Positions 1-6,678 of a stretch of DNA of 26,648 nt are shown here, one piece after another. Origin of the DNA: Klebsiella pneumoniae (GTDB taxonomy: Bacteria; Pseudomonadota; Gammaproteobacteria; Ga0077536); contig CAMCBY010000010.1 in NCBI GenBank assembly GCA_945873015.1, positions 1 to 26,648 of the forward strand. The letters run 5' to 3'. The first letter of the stretch is position 1; every line of letters begins with the position of its first letter. The notes beneath the pieces are model-generated. The model was given only the letters and a program-made list of their open reading frames with translations, did no database searches and had not been told where the DNA came from. The translations under genes were made by a program, and so were the position numbers.

Positions 1-223
1 TGTCGGTCAGGCGCTTTGATTGACGCATTTGCGGGGCGTGTGGAACACTCTCGCGCCCACCGAAGGGCGCGCGGGCTTTGACGATGCGGGCACACTCTCG
101 CATCCACAAAGTTCAACGCACCCGCACAAGTCCGGGACAGGACCGTCCCTGCGTTACGCCAACGGGGTGTAACGAGGCCGTCCACCAAGTCCCCGGCTGC
201 CCGCACAAACAAGAGGCTACGGC
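1..223. other. Leader / intergenic region before the ABC cluster
   Basis: I see no supportable gene here. Two small dyads lie close to the ABC ATPase start: GGGAC (134-138) with GTCCC (145-149), and GTTACGCC (153-160) with GGTGTAAC (166-173, one G-U pair). Neither is followed by a T-run. The 10-base word ACACTCTCGC occurs twice, at 45-54 and 92-101, and each copy lies downstream of a TTGACG (20-25 and 78-83). Those TTGACG words resemble -35 boxes, but I found no convincing -10 at the right distance. The region probably carries the promoter and 5' leader of the downstream operon, which is inference. Confidence 0.4.
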
Positions 224-1192
224 ATGGAAACCTTGATAGAAGTCAAAGGTTTGAGCAAAAATTTCGGCGCCCTTCAGGCGGTCAGTGACATCTCGCTCAG
301 CGTCACGCGCGGTGAGGTGTTGGGATTTCTCGGCCCGAACGGCGCCGGCAAATCGACCACCATGAAAATGATCACGGGCTTCCTCTCGCCGAGCGCCGGC
401 ACGGTGTCGGTGGCTGGTTTTGATATCGAAGACGCGCCGCTCGCCGCCAAGGCACGACTCGGTTATGTGCCGGAGGGCGCGCCGGCCTACGGCGAGATGA
501 CACCCGCCACATTTCTTGATTTTATCGCCGATATCCGCGGCCTGCCGGCGGCTCGACGCCGCGAACGGATCCACGAAGTGATCGGCAAGATTCACCTCGA
601 GAAGGTCATGCATCAGCGCATCGAGACCTTGTCCAAGGGTTTCAAACGCCGCGTTGGCCTGGCCCAGGCCATTCTGCACGACCCCGAAATTCTGGTCATG
701 GATGAGCCGACCGATGGCCTCGACCCGAATCAGAAACACGAAGTGCGTGAACTCATCAAAGAAATGGCGCCGCACAAGGCAATCGTCATCTCCACCCATA
801 TCCTCGAGGAAGTGGATGCAGTGTGCACGCGTGCCGTCATCATCAATCAGGGCCGCCTCATCTTCAGCGGCACGCCGCTCGCACTCGCGCAGCGTTCGCG
901 TTATCACAACGCCGTCACCATCATCGTTGCGGCCAGCGCACGCGAAACGGCGCGGAGTGTGATTACAGGCCTCGCCCCCGGGCATCTCATCGAAGAACAC
1001 GAGCAGGGCGGCGATACACGCATCACCGTCAGCGCAGGCGAGAGCCCCTTGCCGATAGACGACCTGCAGCGGCGCCTCAGCGAAGCCGGCTGCCATATCC
1101 AGGGCTTCTTCGTTGAACACGGCCATCTCGACGAAGTGTTCCGCACACTGACCACGGCCGCCAGCGCGGGCGGCGAGGTGCACCGCACATGA
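224..1192 (+). CDS. ABC transporter ATP-binding protein, GldA-like (ABC-2 exporter type)
   Basis: Cytoplasmic ATPase subunit of an ABC-2 type transporter, 322 residues. Visible motifs are Walker A GPNGAGKST (residues 37-45), the ABC signature in the variant form LSKGFKRR, Walker B ILVMDEPTDGLDP and the H-loop ISTH. The LSKGF signature is usual in drug and polysaccharide ABC-2 ATPases and in GldA. About 90 residues follow the nucleotide-binding domain, as in GldA and DrrA relatives. The ATG at 224 is preceded by AAGAGG with a 7-base gap. Its TGA overlaps the permease ATG (ATGA), so the two are translationally coupled. It should power the permease encoded next; the substrate cannot be told from sequence. 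A gliding role is not implied, because this set also occurs in non-gliding bacteria. Confidence 0.93.
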   Translation: METLIEVKGLSKNFGALQAVSDISLSVTRGEVLGFLGPNGAGKSTTMKMITGFLSPSAGTVSVAGFDIEDAPLAAKARLGYVPEGAPAYGEMTPATFLDFIADIRGLPAARRRERIHEVIGKIHLEKVMHQRIETLSKGFKRRVGLAQAILHDPEILVMDEPTDGLDPNQKHEVRELIKEMAPHKAIVISTHILEEVDAVCTRAVIINQGRLIFSGTPLALAQRSRYHNAVTIIVAASARETARSVITGLAPGHLIEEHEQGGDTRITVSAGESPLPIDDLQRRLSEAGCHIQGFFVEHGHLDEVFRTLTTAASAGGEVHRT

Positions 1193-1923
1193 ACGGCCTG
1201 ACCACCATCTTGAAACGCGAACTACGCGCGTATTTTGCGACGCCGGTCGCCTATGTCTTTATCGTCATCTTCCTGGTGCTGGCCGGCGTGGCCACCTTCT
1301 ACATGGGCGGCTTTTACGAGCGCGGCCAGGCCGATCTCGAACCCTTCTTTCAATTCCATCCTTGGTTGTACATGTTCCTGATCCCGGCCATCTCGATGCG
1401 ATTGTGGTCGGAGGAACGTAAGGCCGGCACGCTGGAACTGCTGTTGACCTTGCCGGTGCCGCTCAGCGCGGCTGTGGTGGGCAAGTTTCTCGCCGCGTGG
1501 GCTTTCACGGCGGTGGCGCTGCTCGGCACGCTGCCGTTATGGATAACGGTCAACTATCTTGGCGACCCGGACAACACCGTGATCCTGGCCGGTTATCTCG
1601 GCAGTCTATTGATGGCGGGCGGTTTTCTCGCCATTGGTGCCTGCATCTCGGCGCTGACCAAAAATCAGGTCATCGCGTTTGTAGTCAGCTTCATGATCTG
1701 CTTTGCGTTTAATCTCAGCGGCTTCCCGATGGTCATCGACATGTTCAGTGCCTGGGCTCCACAGGCGATAGTCGATGTCGTCAGTTCATTCAGCTTTCTG
1801 ACGCATTTTAATTCGATCGTCAAAGGTGTTATCGACGTGCGCGACCTGGTGTTCTTCGCCACGCTCATCGCGTTCTGGCTGTATGCCAACGTGCTCGCCA
1901 TTGAAATCAACAAGAGCGCTTAA
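1189..1923 (+). CDS. ABC-2 type transporter permease, GldF-like
   Basis: Integral inner-membrane subunit, 244 residues, with about six hydrophobic segments. The first covers roughly residues 19-40, just after an N-terminal basic stretch (LKRELRAYFATP) that is characteristic of ABC-2 and GldF-type permeases. The motif MRLWSEERKAGTLELLLTLP around residues 70-90 is the conserved cytoplasmic coupling segment of this family (EE-x-GT-x-E-x-L-L-T). It starts inside the ATPase stop codon and ends three bases before the GldG-like gene, so it is the second gene of an operon. It is expected to form a homodimeric channel with the upstream ATPase. Substrate unknown. Confidence 0.92.
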   Translation: MNGLTTILKRELRAYFATPVAYVFIVIFLVLAGVATFYMGGFYERGQADLEPFFQFHPWLYMFLIPAISMRLWSEERKAGTLELLLTLPVPLSAAVVGKFLAAWAFTAVALLGTLPLWITVNYLGDPDNTVILAGYLGSLLMAGGFLAIGACISALTKNQVIAFVVSFMICFAFNLSGFPMVIDMFSAWAPQAIVDVVSSFSFLTHFNSIVKGVIDVRDLVFFATLIAFWLYANVLAIEINKSA

Positions 1924-1926
1924 GCC

Positions 1927-3813
1927 ATGAACAGAAAGCTGGTGACTGGAACAGGCCTCATCATCGCGCTGGCGCTGTTTCTGACGGTCAATATCATCGC
2001 CAATCAGAGCCTGACTTCACTGCGGCTCGATCTGACGGAACACAATCTCTATACCCTGTCGTCGGGCAGCAAAAACATCGTCGCTGCGCTCGCCGAACCC
2101 GTCACTGTGCGTTTTTATTATTCGGCCAAGGAATTCGCCAGCATTCCGCAGCTTTTGAGCTATGGCAAACGCGTGCGCGACATGCTGGAGGAATACGCCG
2201 CGGTCGCTGACGGCAAGGTCCGCCTGCAAGTGATCGATCCCGAGCCATTCTCCGAGGCGGAAGATGAGGCGGTGGCGTTTGGCGTGCGGCCGGTGCCGCT
2301 GTCCGCGAGCGGCGAACAAGGCTACCTCGGCGTGGTCGCGACCAATGCGACCGACGATGTGCAGTTGCTGCCGCTGCTGAGCCCGGATCGCGAAGATGCG
2401 CTGGAATATGAACTGACCAAGATGATCTACGCCCTCGCGCACCCCAACAAACGCGTTATCGGCGTGATCTCAACCTTGCCAGTGCTGGCACCACCCCCCG
2501 ATCCGATGACTGGCAGACAAAGTGCTCCCGATTGGACCAGCTTCGTGTTGTTGAAAGAGCTGTACGACATCAATGAGATGACGCCGGACACCACCACCAT
2601 CGACAAGAGCATCGACACACTGGTGGTGGTGCATCCCAAGAATCTGCCGGCGGCAACGCTGTACGCCATCGACCAATTCGTCTTGAAAGGGGGCAAGGCG
2701 ATGATTTTCGTCGACCCGCTGGCCGAACAGGATCAGGCGCAACCCGACGCGGAACGTCCCGACGTGCCGCCCAAACTCGACTCCAATCTCGAACCGCTGT
2801 TCGCGAAATGGGGCATCAAGTTGACCGATGAGAAAGTGATAGGTGACCCGACCATCGCGGTGCGGGTGACATTCCGCAGCCAACGCGGGCCGCAGGAAGT
2901 GGAATATCTGCCGTGGCTGCAACTACAGGGCGCGTCGCTGAACAAGGAAGACTTTATTACCAACGAACTCAATTCGGTCAATGTCGGCACCGCCGGCTCG
3001 CTGGAAACGCTGCCCGATACCGGCATGAAAGTGGTCCCGTTGATCAAGACCGACGTCAGTGCGGGTCTCATCGAAAGAGACGCCATCATGTTCGTGCGTA
3101 ATCCCGCCGGCCTGTTGGAAGACTTCAAATCCGATGGCAAACAACACATCATCGCCATGCGCGTGTCGGGTCAAGCCGAGACCGCTTTCCCCGACGGTCG
3201 TCCGCGCGGCGATGATCAGAAAAACGCCTCGCCCGATGCGGATTTTGTCGCCCGTTCGCAAGCGGCCATCAATGTCATTGTGGTCGCTGACACCGATCTG
3301 CTGGCCGACCGCTTCTGGGTGCGTTTCAACACTTTCGGCGATATGCGTATGCCCGAGCCGTTTGGCAATAACGGCGATTTTCTGATCAACTCCATCGACA
3401 ACCTCGGCGGTAACGACGACCTCATAAGCCTGCGCAGCCGCGGTCAGTACACGCGTCCATTCAAGGTTGTACAGAGCATTCAGCGTGAAGCAGAGGCGCA
3501 GTTCCGTGATCGTCAGAAGGCGTTGCAGGACAAACTCAGCGAGACCGAGAGCAAGCTCGCCGCCCTGCAGGGAGAACACAGCGGCAAGGAATTGATTCTG
3601 ACGCCGGAGCAGAAGTCCGAACTTGAGACTTTCCGCGACGAGCAGTTAAAGACGCGCAAGGAACTACGGGCTGTGCAGCATGAACTCGACGCCAATATCG
3701 AGGGACTGGGCACGCGCCTGAAGTTCCTGAACACCGCACTGGTACCGCTCATCATCGCCGTGTTCGCCATTGCCATCAGCCTGTTCGGCGGCCGTCACCG
3801 TCGCAGCGCCTGA
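1927..3813 (+). CDS. GldG-family ABC transporter auxiliary protein
   Basis: A 628-residue protein of the ABC_transp_aux / GldG family. It has one N-terminal membrane anchor (about residues 8-26) and then a large, presumably periplasmic domain that begins with the family hallmark LDLTEHNLYTLSSGS near residues 35-50. A charged coiled-coil stretch follows (about 515-590, rich in E, K, Q and L heptads), then a C-terminal membrane segment (about 600-620) ending in a basic tail. It starts three bases after the permease stop, so co-transcription is near certain. In Bacteroidetes, GldF and GldG partner GldA and are needed for gliding. In proteobacteria the role of this set is not established. It may be a substrate-binding or envelope-spanning accessory subunit, which is inference. 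Confidence 0.9.
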   Translation: MNRKLVTGTGLIIALALFLTVNIIANQSLTSLRLDLTEHNLYTLSSGSKNIVAALAEPVTVRFYYSAKEFASIPQLLSYGKRVRDMLEEYAAVADGKVRLQVIDPEPFSEAEDEAVAFGVRPVPLSASGEQGYLGVVATNATDDVQLLPLLSPDREDALEYELTKMIYALAHPNKRVIGVISTLPVLAPPPDPMTGRQSAPDWTSFVLLKELYDINEMTPDTTTIDKSIDTLVVVHPKNLPAATLYAIDQFVLKGGKAMIFVDPLAEQDQAQPDAERPDVPPKLDSNLEPLFAKWGIKLTDEKVIGDPTIAVRVTFRSQRGPQEVEYLPWLQLQGASLNKEDFITNELNSVNVGTAGSLETLPDTGMKVVPLIKTDVSAGLIERDAIMFVRNPAGLLEDFKSDGKQHIIAMRVSGQAETAFPDGRPRGDDQKNASPDADFVARSQAAINVIVVADTDLLADRFWVRFNTFGDMRMPEPFGNNGDFLINSIDNLGGNDDLISLRSRGQYTRPFKVVQSIQREAEAQFRDRQKALQDKLSETESKLAALQGEHSGKELILTPEQKSELETFRDEQLKTRKELRAVQHELDANIEGLGTRLKFLNTALVPLIIAVFAIAISLFGGRHRRSA

Positions 3814-3835
3814 ATTGCACAGAAGGACGCCAGCC

Positions 3836-4987
3836 ATGAACAACAAATTGTTGAGTGCGTTACTGCTGGCGGTGGTGCTCGCTGTAATGGCGTGGAAGGT
3901 CAGCACCGACAAGGCACCGCAGACCGAGGTCACTCGCGCTGCCCTGTATGTCGGCCTGCTCGACCAATTGAACGAGGTGGCGCGCATTGATCTGCGCACG
4001 GCCACGGCCCACACCACCCTGCGACGTGAGGGGGAGCAATGGACGGTCGCCAATCTGGATAATTTTCCGGCCGAGCCGGCCGCAATCAAACGACTGCTGC
4101 TCGGCCTGGCGGATCTGCAGATAGTCGAAACCAAGACCAGTCTGCCCGAAAACTATGGGCGCATCGGTGTCGCTGATGCGGGCGACGGATCCGACAGCCT
4201 GCAGGTCGAACTGCACGATGCCAAGGATGCCAGATTGCTGGCGGTGCTGGTCGGTCACAAACGCGAGGGCGGGCAGCAAAGTCAGCGCTATGTGCGCCGT
4301 TTCGGCGAGCCGCAGTCCTATCTGGTCGACGGCAAAGTTGAGGCCGGTGCCGATGCCATCACCTGGCTGGACGCCCGCATTGTCGATATCGATACCGCGC
4401 GCGTGCGGCGTGTCAGCATCGCCCCCGGCAACGGCGCGGCGGTGACCATCGTCAAGAACAAAGCCCTGGATAATTTCTTCGAATTAAAGGATGTGCCAGC
4501 CGGCAAAGTGCCGCGCTCAAAAGCATTGGTGTCCAGCCTCGGCAGCCTGTTGCTCGATTTGCGCTTCACCCATGTCGCCGCTGCCACACGTTTCACTGCA
4601 GCCAAACCGCTACGCCAGACCACCGTACAGACCTTCGACGGCATGGTGGTGCGCATTGATGAGTTCGAGGCCGATGACAAGCGTTATGCCCGCTTCGATT
4701 TCGCCTATGACGCGAGCCTGGTGGATGCCACCGCCACTGATGAAGCTGCGGCAGTGAAGGCCGACGAGCCGCCATTGGTGCCGGGCGCGGAGCCGAAAAA
4801 ACCTGCCGAGAGCGCAGCGCCGAAAGAAAGCGTGGAACAGGAAGTGTCGCGCTTGAAAGCGCGCAGCGCGGCATGGGTCTACGAATTGCCGGATTTCAAG
4901 CAGCGATTGCTGACCAAACGACTGGATGATTTGGTGCAGACGCCGGGCCAGGACGAAACGCCGGCGCCTGAGGCGCAGACGCCCTAG
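3836..4987 (+). CDS. DUF4340 domain-containing membrane-anchored protein
   Basis: A 383-residue protein with a single N-terminal hydrophobic anchor (about residues 4-20), then a mainly soluble domain with the DUF4340 hallmark of a repeated pattern: a beta-strand with an acidic residue, a short LRREGEQWTVAN-like turn and an LLLGLADLQ helix. The C-terminal part (about residues 305-345) is Ala/Pro/Glu/Lys-rich and looks disordered. The open frame extends upstream to 3770, inside the GldG-like gene. I chose the ATG at 3836 because AGAAGGA precedes it by about 8 bases and the membrane anchor begins right there. DUF4340 proteins commonly follow GldG-like genes. A role as periplasmic partner of the transporter is inferred from context only. 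Confidence 0.88.
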   Translation: MNNKLLSALLLAVVLAVMAWKVSTDKAPQTEVTRAALYVGLLDQLNEVARIDLRTATAHTTLRREGEQWTVANLDNFPAEPAAIKRLLLGLADLQIVETKTSLPENYGRIGVADAGDGSDSLQVELHDAKDARLLAVLVGHKREGGQQSQRYVRRFGEPQSYLVDGKVEAGADAITWLDARIVDIDTARVRRVSIAPGNGAAVTIVKNKALDNFFELKDVPAGKVPRSKALVSSLGSLLLDLRFTHVAAATRFTAAKPLRQTTVQTFDGMVVRIDEFEADDKRYARFDFAYDASLVDATATDEAAAVKADEPPLVPGAEPKKPAESAAPKESVEQEVSRLKARSAAWVYELPDFKQRLLTKRLDDLVQTPGQDETPAPEAQTP

Positions 4988-5033
4988 GATCGAAACTCAC
5001 GGGCAGCCGCGTGGCCAGCCCGCAACAAAACCT

Positions 5034-5597
5034 TCAGTGGACGTGCTGACTGGTACCGCAGGATGCCGGCAGGGCGCTGGTCATGGAGCGCAACATGCGC
5101 CAGCCATGGGCGCTGCCGAGTTCATGCCACAGGTTATAGGCATTAAAGCCGTCAATGCAGGGTTCGCCGCTTTGCAGTACCCGTAAGGTCTGCAAGGTGT
5201 CCATGATGCGCACAAACTCGTCGGCCAGCGCGGCATGGATCTCGGATTTGTGCTTGGAAGCGTATTCCCGATAGGCGTGACGCCCCACTTCCACAAAGTA
5301 GGATACCGGCACACCCTTGGAAATCGCGTGCTCGGGAAACAGGCCGGCAAACAGCAGGCACTGATCGCCGACCACCGCCGGGTCGGAGGTATCGGCATGC
5401 AGGATGCGGTCAATACGATCGATGAAGCCGTTTTCAAGATCAGCCGTTGTCGTTCCGGTGCCGACATGGCGGAACAGCAGGCTCACCAGATGTTCCTCGA
5501 CACTCGGACTCAAGCGCACCCCCGCCGCCAATTGGGCATGGGTGAGCAGGGCGCGCCAACCGGCAGTCTGGGCGATGTGCAATTCAGCGTGAGCCAT
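5034..5597 (-). CDS. Conserved-looking hypothetical protein, function unknown
   Basis: I do not recognise this 187-residue protein. It has no signal peptide or membrane segment and is probably cytoplasmic and mostly helical. Visible features are a central stretch with scattered His, Asp and Glu, a Cys pair (one in GDQCLLFAGLF, one in GEPCIDGFNAYN) and a C-terminal tail ending CGTSQHVH. The ATG at 5597 is supported by GAGGAA about 8 bases upstream on the minus strand. It is convergent with the DUF4340 gene (46 bases apart) and divergent from glyQ. Coding is supported by a continuous frame that fills the gap between two confident genes and by the good ribosome binding site. Its SD sits in a hairpin, described separately. 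Confidence 0.72.
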   Translation of the reverse strand: MAHAELHIAQTAGWRALLTHAQLAAGVRLSPSVEEHLVSLLFRHVGTGTTTADLENGFIDRIDRILHADTSDPAVVGDQCLLFAGLFPEHAISKGVPVSYFVEVGRHAYREYASKHKSEIHAALADEFVRIMDTLQTLRVLQSGEPCIDGFNAYNLWHELGSAHGWRMLRSMTSALPASCGTSQHVH

Positions 5598-5626
5598 GAC
5601 AGTGTTCCTCGATTGAGGAAAATGTC
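5598..5626 (-). promoter_or_regulatory. Hairpin sequestering the ribosome binding site of the 5034-5597 gene
   Basis: Read on the minus strand, TTCCTC-AATC-GAGGAA (5605-5620) is a perfect 6-bp stem with a 4-base loop, and its 3' arm is the Shine-Dalgarno. An outer 4-bp stem, GACA with TGTC (5623-5626 and 5598-5601), closes the structure just before the ATG. In the mRNA the SD would be paired, which could limit or gate translation. The dyad is seen directly; regulation is inferred. Confidence 0.5.
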
Positions 5627-5706
5627 GGCCTGACGACCGGAAGCTTTAGCCAGTTCCAGCCCCGTGCTTGCCGCCCTGTGCCGTACTCAAGGCCGCACCC
5701 AGCGGC

Positions 5707-5712
5707 TATACT
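5707..5712 (+). promoter_or_regulatory. Possible -10 element of the glyQS operon
   Basis: TATACT sits 39 bases before the glyQ ATG in the divergent gap, a 5/6 match to the sigma-70 -10 consensus. The hexamer 17 bases upstream (TACTCA, 5684-5689) is a poor -35. Transcription of the gly operon has to start in this gap because the upstream gene is on the other strand. Confidence 0.4.
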
Positions 5713-5751
5713 GCCGCCCCCTATGGCAACCCGCGACCGCGACCACCGCCC

Positions 5752-6678
5752 ATGACCCAGGCAAGCACTCCGCCGCCCAGTTTTCAGGCATTGATATTCG
5801 AGCTGCAGCGCTTCTGGAGCGGACATGGCTGCGTGATCGCCCAGCCCTATGACATGGAAATGGGAGCCGGCACGTTTCATCCGGCGACTTTCCTGCGCGC
5901 CATTGGTCCCGAACCGTGGCGCGCCGCCTATGTACAACCCTCGCGGCGGCCGACCGATGGCCGCTATGGTGATAATCCCAACCGCCTGCAGCATTACTTC
6001 CAGTTTCAGGTCATCCTGAAACCGTCACCGGACAATATCCAGGAGCTTTACCTCGAATCGCTGCGCACGCTCGGCATCGATCTCAAGGTGCACGATGTGC
6101 GTTTTGTCGAAGACAACTGGGAATCGCCGACGCTCGGCGCCTGGGGCCTCGGTTGGGAGGTGTGGCTGAACGGCATGGAAATCACCCAGTTCACCTACTT
6201 CCAGCAGGTCGGCGGACTCGATTGCCGGCCGGTGTCGGGTGAGATCACCTACGGGCTCGAACGCATCGCGATGTACCTGCAAGGTGTCAATTCGGTCTAC
6301 GACCTGCTGTGGACCGAATCGGCCGGCGGCCGCGTGACCTACGGCGATATCTACCACCAGAACGAAGTGGAGATGTCGGCCTATAACTTCGAACACGCCG
6401 ACACCGGAGCCTTGTTCGCCTGGTTTGACCAGTGCGAAGCTGCCGCGACCCGCATGATTGAAGTCAACCTGCCCTTGCCGGCCTACGAGCAGATGCTGAA
6501 AGCTTCCCATACCTTCAACCTGCTCGACGCCCGGCGCGCGTTGTCGGTGACCGAGCGCCAGCGCTACATCCTGCGCGTGCGTACCCTCGCCCGCGCCGTC
6601 GCCGAGACCTACCACGCCGCACGCGAGGCACTGGGTTTTCCGCTGTTGGCTGCCAGCGGTGAGGGGCAGCCGGCATGA
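5752..6678 (+). CDS. glyQ: Glycine--tRNA ligase, alpha subunit
   Basis: Alpha subunit of the heterotetrameric (alpha2beta2) bacterial glycyl-tRNA synthetase, which charges tRNA-Gly in the cytoplasm. The 308-residue product is close to the 303 of E. coli and closely similar throughout, with blocks such as AAYVQPSRRPTDGRYG, PNRLQHYFQFQV, KPSPDNIQELYL, FVEDNWESPTLGAWGLGWEVW, GEITYGLERIAMYLQGV and the C-terminal SVTERQRYILRVRTL. The frame is open from 5668. The ATG at 5752 was chosen because it matches the usual N-terminus (a short Thr/Pro-rich lead, then FQALIFELQRFW) and lies after the putative promoter. No strong SD is visible. It overlaps glyS by ATGA, which suits equimolar synthesis of the two subunits. 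Confidence 0.97.
   Translation: MTQASTPPPSFQALIFELQRFWSGHGCVIAQPYDMEMGAGTFHPATFLRAIGPEPWRAAYVQPSRRPTDGRYGDNPNRLQHYFQFQVILKPSPDNIQELYLESLRTLGIDLKVHDVRFVEDNWESPTLGAWGLGWEVWLNGMEITQFTYFQQVGGLDCRPVSGEITYGLERIAMYLQGVNSVYDLLWTESAGGRVTYGDIYHQNEVEMSAYNFEHADTGALFAWFDQCEAAATRMIEVNLPLPAYEQMLKASHTFNLLDARRALSVTERQRYILRVRTLARAVAETYHAAREALGFPLLAASGEGQPA

Noticed and set aside
113..1183. 356-codon open frame on the minus strand opposite the ABC ATPase
   Set aside because: It mirrors a confident ABC ATPase gene, shows no domain, and reflects high-GC codon structure on the opposite strand.
5235..5633. 132-codon plus-strand open frame opposite the hypothetical gene
   Set aside because: The minus-strand frame has the good SD, a continuous frame to just before the DUF4340 gene, and a more natural protein composition.
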